This document shows, piece by piece, positions 21,553 to 34,464 of a DNA stretch of 64,000 bases (the stretch's first letter is position 1; every line of letters starts with the position of its first letter). The notes under the pieces were generated by a model, which worked only from the letters and a program-made list of their open reading frames with translations, had not been told where the DNA came from and did not search any database. Source of the DNA: Cyprinodon diabolis. Taxonomy: Eukaryota > Chordata > Actinopteri > Cyprinodontiformes > Cyprinodontidae. Location: contig CM060073.1 in the NCBI GenBank assembly GCA_030533445.1, positions 36,349,428 through 36,413,427 of the forward strand, read 5' to 3'. A program made the translations under genes and the position numbers.

Positions 21553-23445
21553 AATTCACCTGAGTAAGATTTAGATCTGATAAAATCGTTTATAATACTA
21601 CATATGTAAATATTGACTTAACCTTTCTCTGCTGAAAAACCACTCTCAATCATTAAAATGAACAGCTTTAAGTTCCTTTTTATTACTAATATGCCATAGC
21701 CAAAATAAAGCATATTGTGTGTTTTGCATTTTATGTATTGTTATAAATGGATACAAATTATGACAGTTAAATGATACATCTCATACATCCCCACATTATT
21801 ATCTCCATAAGTTTTTTTAAAAAGTGTATTTAAAACTCTGTTTTACAAAGGTTTAGATTGATACGTTCTTCTGAATATATTTACTCAGTTAGGTAAAATG
21901 TGGTGATTTCAAATTTGGTATCTTTATAAAATCATTCTGAATACTAAAATTTCTTATCTTGAAATCTTTTCAGCTGATAACTAAATCTGTTTTACCATGT
22001 TGATATTTTGCCAAATATTCACTTATATAGATGTTGCATAAAGAGAAAAATGAAATAATCAGCTTTTATTTATAATAGCAATTTTAACTAATATCTTTTA
22101 GTTGTTAAGGAAATCAAATAAAGAGGGGTTTTATCAGAAAAGATTTGATGTGCAGCAAAGACACAGCAATCTAGACAACGGCCTGGAGAAATGTAGAAAT
22201 GATTGGCATATCAAGAAGTACTATAATTTCCCTGGAGTGCATGGTTTCTCATAAATCACGTAGAAGGTGGTTAAGAGTAAATAAAGACATAAAATTAGAA
22301 TAATTGACTTGTTGGAAGTTTGCTGTTGTGCAGGTGTGAAATTGCCATAAACGCTTTCATTTTATGTTGATATTTTGCTGTGCAGTTGCAATTAGGGAAA
22401 CATATAATATCCACTGAACTCAGCGGGGCACTAATACTGAAAAATAGGTAACAGAGAGTGGGTACTTAATGAAAGTCTTTGCACAAGGCGTTGATCATAA
22501 TGAATGCTGTTTGGTGTATGAAGCAAGCAAACTAAAGAATGCACCTGAAAGGAAGCAACATATAAATATATTTATATTTTTTTTCTGTTGCTTCATCCGA
22601 TCCAAAACCGCTCCAGTCTAAGTAGGTGGTATTCTCCGCTTGCTCAGTGTGATTGAAAGAGAATTTTGGCACATGTTTTTTTTCTCTCAATGCCGAACGG
22701 GCGACCTCATGAACCACCAAATGGTGCTTGTTTCAGGTTTTTAATGTGGCAGGTGCCTTGATCACGATTCAACCAATTTGTCAACATGTGCTGTTTTCCT
22801 GAAACTTGGCAGAGACATCTAGATGCCTTCCAAGTTGAAACTTGGAAGAACGCATACCAAAGCTGGAGTTCTTTTATTTTCTTTTTCGTCAGTAACATAG
22901 CATCTTTATTGTTGTGCTGACCCACTCTTAAAAAAAATAGGTATTACAAATCCACAGGGAAGAGAATCACATGATACTTCAGGTGTAGCAAGAGACGACA
23001 ATTTGATCCAGAGCTCTAAAGATGGCACCCGTGTACTCATCCTGTCTCTTTTGATGGACAGGCTCTGCCCAACCCTCCCACACAGCGACACGTAGGAAAT
23101 ATGTTTCAGGGAATGACACTTGCATACCCTCTTACACTTAATCATTGTCAATCACTCCGCTCGCTTGGCTCGTTGGGTAATAGGAACAGATCCAACATCA
23201 CATCCCCTCCAATCTGTTTGGCTCTGGTGCGGGAGGTGCATGCTGTTTTCATGCCTGTGTGGGATGGCTTCAAGCTGTTTTCTTATCAAAAGGCCCATTC
23301 AAACATTCTCTTTGAGAGGCATTGCGAACCTCAGATCTTGCAGCCTCCGTTCAACCACATGTCTTGATTTAAGAGGCCAGAATCAGATTTGCTGCCACGA
23401 AGAGCTGTCACTGTTAAAGAATGGGATGTGATTTATTATCCTCAA

Positions 23446-23446
<1 letters not shown>
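19806..23446. other. Single-copy AT-rich region, no gene seen
   Basis: Contains an (AT)n run at about 21520-21545. Less AT-rich stretches at about 20870-21150 and 22300-22420 have no ORF or repeat signature and are candidate conserved non-coding elements. Short open frames have no recognisable domain. Confidence 0.5.

Positions 23447-23477
<31 letters not shown>
23447..23477 (+). repeat. (CA)n microsatellite
   Basis: 31 bp of CA repeat. Confidence 0.95.
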
Positions 23478-23481
<4 letters not shown>

Positions 23482-25289
23482 GCATAGCACTGATAACCAG
23501 AGACAGAGTCTTTGTAGGCATACAGTATGTGAAAGTGAAGAAGCACACATGTTCAAATCAACCGGTCATCCTTTTTCACAAAAATACCTCAAAAACACAT
23601 GTTCTGAATCTCACTGATGTCTGCGGTTCGATCAGTACATGTCTTTTACACAAACACATTATCCATCATGTTTTTCTTATGGTGCAGAGTTGGACCACAT
23701 GCTTTTTACAAACTGTAGCTACATCACCTTCCACCCCGGGATCCTCTCTAAACATTTTCCTTTAAACTCTCCACTAACAGTCTCATCATTGATTTTATGT
23801 TGTTTTTTTCCCTCTCCTTCCTTGGGTAGTGCACAGGCAAACGCAGCTGAACTCTAACACTCTGTGTCCCACTGAGTCTCCCTCAGGGTGCTCTCATCAC
23901 AAAACAGCTCCAGAGCATCTCAGAGTAAAACACCCTCAGCCGTGTAGGCCACTTAAAGGCAAAGGTGACACAATCCAGACTGTCTTTTTTTCCCCCACAG
24001 ATTCAAAGTGTGTTTCAACATTTCGAACTTCAAGCATTGCTACTTCTCCAAAGATGTTTCTCAGCTTTTTCTCTTACTTTTTATTCCATTATTTGTATCA
24101 TTTCTCTGCATATTATAATCTTCTCCAAAAATTGCTTGTTGCATCTTTCTGTTTGTTATTTTCATTTAATTTTATACACATTTGTGTCACATTTTGGGAT
24201 GTTGGATAATGTAGTTTTTCATACATTGTCATGTAATAACAAAAACCTTTGATGTATTAACTGGAACTTTAAGTAACTTGTCAGCAAAATTAGTATCAAA
24301 TTTGGAAGAAGAAAAGAAGGTCTCTCTTTTTTCTTTTTTTTCTTTTTTTTTAGAAATAAAAAGCTTAATATGTGCAACCTGTGGCTTGTACACTTGTCCA
24401 GTTCAATTCAATTACCTAATTAATAAGCAAAGAGTGTGTGAATTAATTGCAGCACAAATATTGTGCTGCTTTAAAATTAGATAAAATTAGATTTTAAGCT
24501 ATTGTTCTTTAATAGCATTGTCTAAATGAATAAAAGAAAACTTGCAAAATCAGAGAGCTTCATAAACATTTACATACAGTATAAATAAACTCGCAGACTA
24601 AAAATGAGGGATATTAATCATAGAAGCAGCTCAGACAGTTAAGGTAACTCTGGAGGGGGTGGAAAGATTGAGAGCTCAGTTGGGAGACTCCTTTGACAGA
24701 AATATTTTAGTAGGACATTATACAGATCTGCCCTTCATGAGGGAATGCCAATGTTTGTGAGTTATTGAAAGAAGTCTATTTTTCAGGTAAAAAAGTTCTC
24801 TGGTGACATGGAATTGATTGTTATGTAACTAGATGTGATGGGAATTCTAACGTCTGTGAAACACCATACCTACTTTTTAAGACATGATCTTGGCTCTTTT
24901 TTTTTACATAGAAGCTGGTTAAAGGGGATTGGAAGATGGATGTAGCATAATACAGTAGAATCCTGTCAGGAAACATACAGTACTTTGAGGCAAAAGGCTT
25001 AAAACCAGGGACAAAGCTCCCCTTCTCCTAAGATAATGACCCACATAGCTGCAATCATCAGTGCGTATCAGTGTTTTAGAATGACTAATTTATAGTACAG
25101 AGCTAAACAAACTTGAGATTCTGTAGCATGATATCAATATTGCTATTCTCATCAGGCACTGTCAAATTGGAATTATTTTGCAAATAAATTAACTATAGTT
25201 TAATTACTCAGATGTAAAATGCATCACAAAGGAACTGCTGAGTTAAATGCATTCAATGGTGGTTCTGCAAAGTAGTTCACAGTATAGTA
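23478..25289. other. Non-coding region
   Basis: Nothing recognised beyond poly-pyrimidine tracts (for example about 23983-24000 and 24325-24352). Confidence 0.5.
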
Positions 25290-25385
25290 TATATATTTTT
25301 GTTTATGTCTGTCTATGTATAGCACCTTGCCAGCACAAATTCCTTGTAAATATAAAACACTACAAGGTAATAAAGCTTTTTTATT
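25290..25385 (+). mobile_element. Possible LINE 3' UTR remnant
   Basis: GTATAGCACCTTGCCAGCAC followed by AAATTCCTTGTAAATATAAA and GGTAATAAAGCTTTT resembles the conserved 3' tail of fish LINEs (AATTCCTTGT ... AATAAAGCT). No ORF sequence is attached. Confidence 0.4.
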
Positions 25386-28300
25386 GTTTTAGCTCAATTA
25401 TCATATAAGAGGAGCTAAATGTAAATGGTAGCCCTCATTATTTGGTAAATTATTTTTAAACCCTTTTGTTATTACACTTCCCTTTAAACATCAGCCTCTA
25501 AGAAAAAAGTTCCTCAGGTTCAAATAATTTTACAAGGCACAAAACCGCGTTATGAGTGGTGCAAATAGAGTTATTATTTCAAAGTGTTCTAGGGGGATGA
25601 TGAGAGGAATGAAGTTGCAGAGAACTGCAAAGTGTAAACCTTGTCTGCTCTCCTTGTCCCTGTTAGCTCAGCCATTTTTGGGCGGTCAGGCCGTCTTGCC
25701 ACAATCACATGCTGGCGCCACAATTGCTAAGCCCCAACTGCAAGCCTTTCACTGTGTAATGAATACATCCAGAAATAAACTTAAACCGCTCATGCCCCGC
25801 CGCTTGCCCCCTGTGCGTATATGTACAGAAGCGAGACCGGAATGATGTTTGTGTTTGTTGCTCAGCATCCCGGCGCGTTCACCTGGCCCAGGATGTCATG
25901 TGGTAGTTGTGTGGTTCTGGTTCAACACAGAACAAGTCAGTTAGAGGAAAGGTGACCACTGACCACTGTCACCCATAGGTAGGACCTGTACGGTCAGGGA
26001 ACCTTTGGTGGGTTAGATGCGAGTGTATTTTTTTCTACACTTAAAAAAGTTATTTGACTTCATGTTTACTTGTCTTGTCTTGAAAAATGCATATTCTCTT
26101 GGCATTATGAACAAGAGATGCATGTATATGAGCACAAATTGGGTATTTTTTGTGTACTAAGTAATGCCTTTTGAGGTTTTTAATTCTGTCTGGGTGTCTG
26201 TATGAATTTACAGTTTGTTACCCACAGGGGATAAATATACCTGCACCGAATCCGCAGGCCTGAGTCTTGATTGTGCAATGGGTGGTCGGATCAGAGCAGT
26301 AATTTTCCACATCTACATTCAGCCCTCTTGAATCCACCTTGCAGGGTGTTTTCTTTAAACCTAAGTGCTTCATGCTCCTAGGCATTTTTACATGTGCACT
26401 AAATGTGCTTTGCCACAATCTCCTGTTTGCAGCAATGTGATTTTTGTGTTGCTTTACCTTTACATCTAATTTGCAACAACAGTTTTTTATTTATTTATTT
26501 TTTTTAATAACCCAAAGGAACTTTTTATATATTCTTCAAGTTCATCCTCGAATATTTGAGTGATGTTTCATCCCATTATCTCTGTGCACAAACAAAACCA
26601 ACTATGCTTTTGTATTTACTTTGTATTTGCATCTGTAATGAATGAAACCAATTAAGACATAGTTCTAAATTAGGGAGGAGGCAATCCTAATTTTCTCTTT
26701 AAGTGTGGTTTCCACGGCAATCAGAGGCCTCTGCAGGGGGTATGGAATGGAGGCGTTGGGTGGAAATGCACGCAGCGGGGACAAACCAACTGAGTGCAAG
26801 AGCCTCCTGCACTCATGGCTAAGACTTTGCATGCAAGCACTTATTTTTTCTTCCTCTCTCTCTAACACACATATATACCTAAAGGAGTGTGTCTGCATAT
26901 ACAAATCTATTCAGAAACAGTAAATATCTTGTGCGCATTCCTTTACTTTCCGATATCTGAATGACGAGTGTGAAACTAATGAAAACATCATATCAGTATT
27001 TAAAATTTTTGTTTTTTTCAATTTAACAAAGTATTAGATTGCTTAGTGTTTCACACAATGAGCCTTAAAGCCTATAATGTCTTTGTAATACTCGGGGACG
27101 TTGTCTGATGAGTTTAGGTTTGTTCCTCTGATTTTCCTGTGAATGAATTTGTCCCCAGGCAAATGTGAATATGACAGCTTCCTCAATCTGGTAACAGAGG
27201 GAAGTATTTATGGTTCCAGTCAGAATATTAGGGAACTTGGACTTGTGTCATCAATTCTTGTCAATTCTGGTGTGATCTTCCTTTTTTGTCTGATTATCGC
27301 CACACGTTATTTAAACAGTAAAAAAATTTATTGAACTGCACAACAGAATATGAAAATAGTTTAACACAACGTCAAACATTTGAGGAGGGAGTTCCCTAAA
27401 GAAAATCCATTTTTATCTCTGATCTTCAATTTTGCACTTCAGAATTTACTGAGTATGCAGAGAATGTTCTAAAATCCTGTCTAAATATAGAGGCATGCAA
27501 TCAATGTCTGTTATGGGTATCTAAAAAAGTGTCAAGGAAGCCAAACAAAATTCTGCATTAAAATGTCTTGATAATTGGAACAATTAGATTTTAAAACAGA
27601 ACTTTTATTCATCCATTTATTTTGGTATTTATTTGTACAAAATATGCAAAACTGAACTCACTAAAAACTGATGGAAAGCAATCAGAAATTATTTTTAAGT
27701 ATGTGCTAATGTGTAAATATCCTTTTCCTGCATTTTATCTCAAAAAGGGGGATTAATAATCTTTAAACTTAAACTTTTATTTTCACTCTCCACATGTTTA
27801 ACTTCCAAATATTGAAGTTTAAATGATTATATAAAAATAAAAATTTTTGTTTTAAAGCTTTTTACCTAATGTACTTTTGTTTTAACTATTTACATTTTCA
27901 CATAATATTGTTCCTCCCTTTTTATTTTATATTATTTTCCTGTCTTTATATTTTACAAACTAAATCAAATACTGAGCTAAACATGTTCTCTAGTATGGAT
28001 TTTTAATGCATCAAAATTATGTTTTCTTAAAGCAAAAGAAAAGGTATGAAATGCTTTTTTCTTTTAAAGAGAACTAAAGGAAAGTCAAAATATCCGTTAC
28101 TACATCGTTCATCGTACTGAAGTTTGTTCAGATGACTCTTGATTAATACAAAATATATTTAGATATTAGAGGTAACTCTTAGCAACCTGGAATCTTATTG
28201 GAACAATAAATTATTTCTACATAATTTAAACAGTTAAACAAGTAAGAATGATATATATAGGTTTATAATTTTGAGTTGAACAATATTCTGCCATAATCTA

Positions 28301-30785
28301 AACATCATATGTAATCTATAGGGTATTGTTAAGGTATTTTGAGAGACACCGGAGCAAAGATTGCAGCCAAGCTGAGGGGCATTATTAAAGTATATGTGCT
28401 TTTTTTTAGCACCTGAGCAGAACAACAGAGATCAACTTAATGCCATATTTTATGCATAAGGGGCCTCAAAATTAATTAAGTCCTTATAATGGGGGCCATT
28501 TATTCTCTGAGCTGGGGTCAAATATCCACAAGCATGGGGTGATGAAATTCTCTACAAACATTAAACAAAACAATAAACATTTTAATGGTGAAGTTAGGGC
28601 TTTAAGATATAAAAACAAATTACACACAGATAAAACCAAATAGATTGTTCGCTAAAGCTGTTTGTACCGTAATCATATCAATGTTTAAGTGAAATGATTG
28701 CACACTAAAACAATAGTTGGGGTCATGAATCCATCCTCATACTATTTTCTGGGTCAGAAGCTAAAAAAGTCACTGCTATAGAGTATTTGGATTTACCTTT
28801 CAAAAAGACCAAATTATTGTTCTTATTTAAGTATTTTTCTTTATTTGGTTGATTAGTATAATGGATTTTCACTTTCTGTGAGCTGTGATCATGGAAATTT
28901 TAAATAAATAAACACTTGAAAAATATCGGTCTCTGTTACAAATCTTTACACTGCAACAGCTGATTTACCTCTTTAGATCTAATTATTGATCACATTAACT
29001 CTTATATTGGATGAGGTCCATAATTTCAAGTAATATCTATAACTGAATGTGGGCTAATTTTGAACCAATATTCTACTTGTTCAACTTGCCAGAACTTTCT
29101 TTTCTGTAAACAATTAAAACTTTCTTCCTGCTGCGATAGATTTAGTTTTTTCTTGCCAGTTAACTCGTTTGTTGAAATAGCAAAAGAGAAGAAAATAAAA
29201 TACAACATTCAAGCCATCACTGTGCATCTGACATCACTGTCTTATAGTTTAAAAACTGCAGAAAAAGCCCTGTCGCTCAGACACAACAGTTGACACTGAA
29301 ACACTGAAGTATTTAAGAGGCACAAGGATGTAGAGGCAGAAGAAGTGAAAGGGGTGAGAGGGGAGAAGAATGTGGATAAAAAGGAAAGAAAAGCTGAGCA
29401 TACAGGCCTTCTTCTGAACAGTGTTCATAGAGTCTGGCTGTTTCAGGTTCTTCTCTCATTACTCCTGGGTGCTCTCTCAAGCCTGGCAGAGATGGATTTT
29501 GCTACACAAAGAAAGGAATAATCACCCTTTTCTCTTCCTCTTCCCTCCCCTGGTAAACACACAAGCACACACGCAACAAGGGTGCGTGCAAACAAAGACA
29601 CATAGAATACACATCTGCATGCACAAACATACGCAGGCCCTCTCTCAGTGTTGTTTTTGCTGTAGACGATGGCATACATGAACTGTGAGTAAGCGTGAGC
29701 TTTGTGTGACTGTGAGCTGCTGAGTGTGGCACTCGTTCCCTCCCTACATGCCAAGGGACTCGTCAATTATCTCTCCAAACGCACCTAGTCCTCAGGGGGA
29801 AAAGGCGGTGAGGGAGACGTCCCTGTTTTTGAGGGAACCTGGAGTTTGCAACATTCACTTGAGTGACAATACATTCATGCTCTAATTCTAGGCTAGCAGA
29901 TGTTTTTTTTTTCTTTTCCTCCCTCTTTCTTTTTCTTTCCCTTTGTCTCAATCTTTCAGGCTCTCCTTTTACTTCTCATCATTCAAACTATGAGAAGTTG
30001 GAGCTCCTAAAGGCTTTAGTGGGGCTGTGCATGTGTGTGTGTTTTGGTAGTCACAAGTGGATTTTAACTGTGGGTTTGTTCTGGTTTGTGAGTGTGTTGG
30101 GTGTGGGTGGGTGGGTGTGTGTGCTTTATATTAACGGGTGTACGCTTATAGTTTGATCTTTTTTATTTAATGCAGGCAAGGTGGTACTCCCCTAAGAGTT
30201 CTTTATTCCCTAAACAAATCTCTGCATGGAAAAAAGAAAAAAAAACAAACAAAAGAAAAGCAAAGAAAACAGCAATTTTATCATATTCATGTAATTAATT
30301 GTGCAATGATTAGCATTTTTTTCTTTTCAAGCAAGAAACAGACAAGGATCCCTTTTTTGAATACAAAAAAGTCACATCAAGCCCTTCATGAATTCAAAGC
30401 ACTGACATAATACAACATATTAATATACAGAGAGATTTCTCCAAACAGGCAGCAATATATATTTAACACATTGCATTCACATGTGTCATCAATTAAACAT
30501 ACACATAAATATGAATCTCAGTAAATGTTAATTTCTTTTTAGATGTGTACTTCAATTCAAAACATTAAAAGTATATACTAAATTCATTGCACACAAACAT
30601 ATCTTTCAAGTAATTTTTTTTGTTAGATTTTTTTCCGATTCTGGGAAAGTTTGATTATGAATTAAAAAATTAACACATTCATAAGTTACAGCCAACAGGA
30701 TAGTTTGACCATACACTGTATAGTACATTCAGCCTTAGGGATTGATCCAATTGAATCAGTTACTTGCTCCTGATGATTTTAAAGG
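25386..30785. other. Single-copy AT-rich region, no gene seen
   Basis: The ORFs are short, overlapping and without domains. GT-rich stretches occur at about 30035-30125. There is no transposon end or tail that I could pair. 27110-27330 is a less AT-rich stretch with one 63-aa frame and no recognisable product. Confidence 0.5.
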
Positions 30786-30916
30786 AAGGCTGGTTCTCTC
30801 TCTATGTAAGCATTGTTGGCTTTAGTGTCTTAATGTCCATCATCTTCCTTTTCACAATCCCACATAGAATTTCTAAGGGGGTTTAGGTCAGATGAGTTTG
30901 CTGGCCAGTCAACCAA
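30786..30916 (-). pseudogene. Tc1/mariner transposase C-terminal relic
   Basis: On the minus strand from 30916 the frame reads VDWPANSSDLNPLRN followed by a degraded tail. This matches the [14 protein letters not shown] block that carries the third catalytic acidic residue of Tc1 transposases. The Glu position is Arg here. No inverted repeats were found around it, so only a short decayed piece remains. Confidence 0.6.
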
Positions 30917-30925
30917 TGGGATACT

Positions 30926-33135
30926 ACCAACATTAAATAATTACTTTAGAAAGTGTGGTCTATTATCTAAAATCCTCTATTCCATTTGGTTTAATAGATT
31001 GAAATGGTAAACAATTTTCTGAGAAACTGAATTTTGTATATTCCTGTTAACTTTGTGTGTTATAAATCTATATTATGTTAGAGTTTAACATTTTAACTCA
31101 AGGCAGTTTTTATTTGCAGGTAGCTCTTTTTCGATTAACCTTTTATTACAACATTGAAATGCACCGTTATACTTTTAGTCAACGAGCAGTTTTGTTGATT
31201 GGCTTCTAATACATAAAGAAAACTCCTCCCCGCTGTTTGTCTTGCTCGGTTGACTCAGTATATCTGTGAGTGCCGAGGCTGCGAGGCTACTTCCACCTGG
31301 TTAAATTAAAGAGAATATGAATAATAGATGGAGGGAATGACACTTCCGTTGCCAGGGGTAATGAAAGACTGACTCTCAGCTCTGTCTTGTCATTTCTCTG
31401 ACTCAAGGAGAGCGCTAATAAAGATGACACTTGACAGCTAACGAGACCCATCATAGAAGCAGACGTGTACCCATGCACACTGGAAAGAGAACACTGAAAA
31501 GAGCATGGTGATATATTGGAAAATAAGCACATCTGACTTCGGCGCAGAAATGTTTTTCTATCTTTAAATCAAATTTAGAAAGTTAACATCTACTCATCGC
31601 TCAGGGAATTCAACTGTATTTGGAAAGGCAGAAGGTAATCAGAAAGTTTGCACGGATTTAACGTCAGGGAAAGAAGTTTTAAATATATTTCAAGTCGTTA
31701 AGAGTCAAATAATGTGTTTGAACAGAAAAGATTGAGTTCACCTCAGGCCTCCCCTGCAGAGTGTCCAAATAGTGGGTGTGTGATTGTTTACTGTTCACCA
31801 TGCGGGTAAACAATGAACAATGCGAAGATTGAGGGGTTGCCAACTCTTTAACCTCGTGTTGCCAATTTGGGAACTCAAATACGCCCCCCTCAAATATGCC
31901 TCTACACTCTTGTTGCACCTCCCACTCCCTCTGTCCAACTCCCCCTTTTTTGCTGCTTCTCTTGTTCAAATCCATCCACAGGCCCCAGAAACCCCAAAGG
32001 GCGGTCTGCCCACACTGCCCTCCAAGAAACCACGAAATGGGTGTGGTTCCGCCTGCAACAGGGAAGCCATTTATTTTGGGTGCATCTCTGCTGACTGACT
32101 GGAAAGTTGGCGGCCCACTTCGCGGGCTGACGCTCAGCCATCCCTGTGGGCCATCAGTGCCTAACCTGCCCTCCCCCTTTTTGACCCGACCCACCCCCTA
32201 AACACACACACACACACAAACACACCCTTCAGCCCTCCATAAGATCAAATGCATCAGTAGCCACCCGGCTCCATCCTCCTTCCAACTTCAGTGAGTCCTT
32301 ATCACCTCCCAGTTTTTACCCTCTCTCTGCTATCCTCACCCTTTTCCATACATAACACGATGAAAGAAGACAGTAACAGGGCATGTAAGCTTTACAGGAT
32401 ACAATAAATGTGAAAAAAGCCTGGCTAAATAAAAAAAATAAAAAGAAAAATAGTGAGCATATTTACTGAGTTTAAGACATTTGAAAATGAGAATTAATAT
32501 AGGTTTTCAGAAAAATAGGGGTAAGAAAATAAGTGAGATATCCATATTTACTCTTATGTGGATTATTGGTTTAAAGCACAAAGAAGCTCTTTAGCTACAC
32601 ATTTTCTCTCTTAAAGTATATCAAATGTCTTTTCTGTGGTATAATGAAAATGATTTATTCTGTAACTAAAATTCATTTAATTTCACAATGAAAGGGGGAG
32701 TTTTAATCCAATAAAACACCCATTAAATGTCAGGCACAAAGTACCACTCTGCTCTTTGGCAATTCTGGGGGCAGCCATCAACTCATTATTAAAAGCATAT
32801 GGGCTATTGTTCTTAGCAGAACAATAAGTGGCTTGCAAAGAAAAGTACATTAATGTAACGACTGCCAAAGTAGAAAAGTTCTTTTAAATCATGCAGATCC
32901 ATTTAAGAAAAAAAAATCATCTGTGGCTTCTGCTCTCTGTGTGCTGCAGTGTTTGGGAACATGACATTGCAAACACATTTCAAAGAGCTAAAGCATGCTA
33001 AATAGAAAAAAAATGATCAAAAATTCAAAAAGTGACACTCCTAAATCTGCTCTTTAAAGCTTTTACATTCCTTTTTGTTTGACTAATGTAATCTAAATAT
33101 AAAATTAATCTAAATTATTTTTTTTTCTAAAAGAA
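30926..33135. other. Non-coding region with candidate conserved blocks
   Basis: Contains (AC)n at about 32204-32219. 31230-31500 and 32690-32870 look like conserved non-coding sequence: balanced composition, no repeat signature and homeobox/SOX-like words. The 171-aa minus frame at 31679-32194 has no domain. Confidence 0.5.
32804..32827. promoter_or_regulatory. Inverted pair of SOX-type HMG sites (candidate)
   Basis: CTATTGTTCT, the spacer TAGC, then AGAACAATAA: two ACAAT cores as an inverted repeat with a 4-bp spacer. HMG-box factors of the SOX group bind ACAAT cores, and SoxE proteins bind as dimers. The orientation here (ATTGTT then AACAAT) is the reverse of the commonly described dimer, so this is only a candidate. 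Confidence 0.35.
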
Positions 33136-33158
33136 ATATATATATATATATATATATA
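33136..33158. repeat. (TA)n run, left flank of the Tc1 element
   Basis: TA repeat ending in the TA target dinucleotide at 33157-33158. It continues on the other side of the transposon. Confidence 0.9.
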
Positions 33159-34406
33159 CACTATATTGCCAAAAGTATTTGCTCACCCATCCAAATTATT
33201 GGAATCAGGTGTTCCAATCACTTCCATGGCCACAGGTGTATAAATTCAAGCACCTAGGCATGCAGACTGTTTTTACAAACATTTGTGAAAGAATGGGTCG
33301 CTCTCAGGAGCTCAGTGAATTCCAGCGTGGAACTGTGATAGGATGCCACCTGTGCAACAAATCCAGTCGTGAAATTTCCTCGCTCCTAAATATTCCACAG
33401 TCAACTGTCAGCTGTATTATAAGAAAATGGAAGTGTTTGGGAACGACAGCAACTCAGCCACGAAGTGGTAGGCCACGTAAACTGACGGAGCGGGGTCAGC
33501 GGATGCTGAAGCGCATAGTGCGAAGAGGTCGCCAACTTTCTGCAGAGTCAATCACTACAGACCTCCAAACTTCATGTGGCCTTCAGATTAGCTCAAGAAC
33601 AGTGCGCAGAGAGCTTCATGGAATGGGTTTCCATGGTCGAGCAGCTGCATCCAAGCCATACATAACCAAGTGCAATGCAAAGCGTCGGATGCGGTGGTGT
33701 AAAGCACGCCGCCACTGGACTCTAGAGCAGTGGAGACGCGTTCTCTGGAGTGACGAATCGCGCTTCTCCATCTGGCAATCTGATGGACGGGTCTGGGTTT
33801 GGCGGTTGCCAGGAGAACGGTACTTGTCTGACTGCATTGTGCCAAGTGTAAAGTTTGGTGGAGGGGGGATTATGGTGTGGGGTTGTTTTTCAGGAGCTGG
33901 GCTTGGCCCCTTAGTTCCAGTGAAAGGAACTCTGAATGCTTCAGCATACCAAGACATTTTGGACAATTCCATGCTCCCAACTTTGTGGGAACAGTTTGGA
34001 GCTGGCCCCTTCCTCTTCCAACATGACTGTGCACCAGTGCACAAAGCAAGGTCCATAAAGACATGGATGACAGAGTCTGGTGTGGATGAACTTGACTGGC
34101 CTGCACAGAGTCCTGACCTCAACCCGATAGAACACCTTTGGGATGAATTAGAGCGGAGACTGAGAGCCAGGCCTTCTCGTCCAACATCAGTGTGCGACCT
34201 CACAAATGCGCTTCTGGAAGAATGGTCAAAAATTCCCATAAACACACTCCTAAACCTTGTGGACAGCCTTCCCAGAAGAGTTGAAGCTGTTCTAGCTGCA
34301 AAGGGTGGACCGACGTCATATTGAACCCTATGGATTAGGAACGGGATGTCACTTAAGCTCATATGTGAGTCAAGGCAGGTGAGCAAATACTTTTGGCAAT
34401 ATAGTG
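33159..34406 (+). mobile_element. Complete Tc1-like transposon (1248 bp)
   Basis: Perfect 29-bp terminal inverted repeats start CACTATATTGCCAAAAGTAT (33159-33187 and the complement at 34378-34406). The element is flanked by TA on both sides (33157-33158, 34407-34408), the Tc1/mariner target duplication. It has a single intact transposase gene. The inverted repeats are short, unlike the long IR/DR type. Everything needed for movement is visible, so this copy could be or recently have been active. Confidence 0.95.
33293..34324 (+). CDS. Tc1-like transposase, intact, DD34E
   Basis: This 343-residue protein cuts and reinserts the element through its terminal repeats in the nucleus. The start at 33293 ([10 protein letters not shown]) gives the usual Tc1 length; an in-frame upstream ATG at about 33260 would add 11 residues. 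The N-terminal third is a paired-like double helix-turn-helix with the GRPRK motif between the two halves (about residue 60). The catalytic domain has the first Asp in WSDESRF, the second in FQHDCAPVH and the Glu in [11 protein letters not shown]. Exactly 34 residues separate the second Asp from the Glu. There is no stop or frameshift. The ORF lies between perfect inverted repeats with about 130 bp of 5' UTR and 80 bp of 3' sequence. Activity itself is inferred. Confidence 0.95.
   Translation: MGRSQELSEFQRGTVIGCHLCNKSSREISSLLNIPQSTVSCIIRKWKCLGTTATQPRSGRPRKLTERGQRMLKRIVRRGRQLSAESITTDLQTSCGLQISSRTVRRELHGMGFHGRAAASKPYITKCNAKRRMRWCKARRHWTLEQWRRVLWSDESRFSIWQSDGRVWVWRLPGERYLSDCIVPSVKFGGGGIMVWGCFSGAGLGPLVPVKGTLNASAYQDILDNSMLPTLWEQFGAGPFLFQHDCAPVHKARSIKTWMTESGVDELDWPAQSPDLNPIEHLWDELERRLRARPSRPTSVCDLTNALLEEWSKIPINTLLNLVDSLPRRVEAVLAAKGGPTSY

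Positions 34407-34459
<53 letters not shown>
34407..34459. repeat. (TA)n(GA)n compound microsatellite
   Basis: TA repeat followed by GA repeat at the right edge of the Tc1 element. A similar (T)n(TA)n(GA)n array occurs at 50570-50638. Confidence 0.9.

Positions 34460-34464
<5 letters not shown>

Noticed and set aside
31679..32194. 171-aa minus-strand frame
   Set aside because: No recognisable motif, overlapped by plus-strand frames, and no splice or promoter context.
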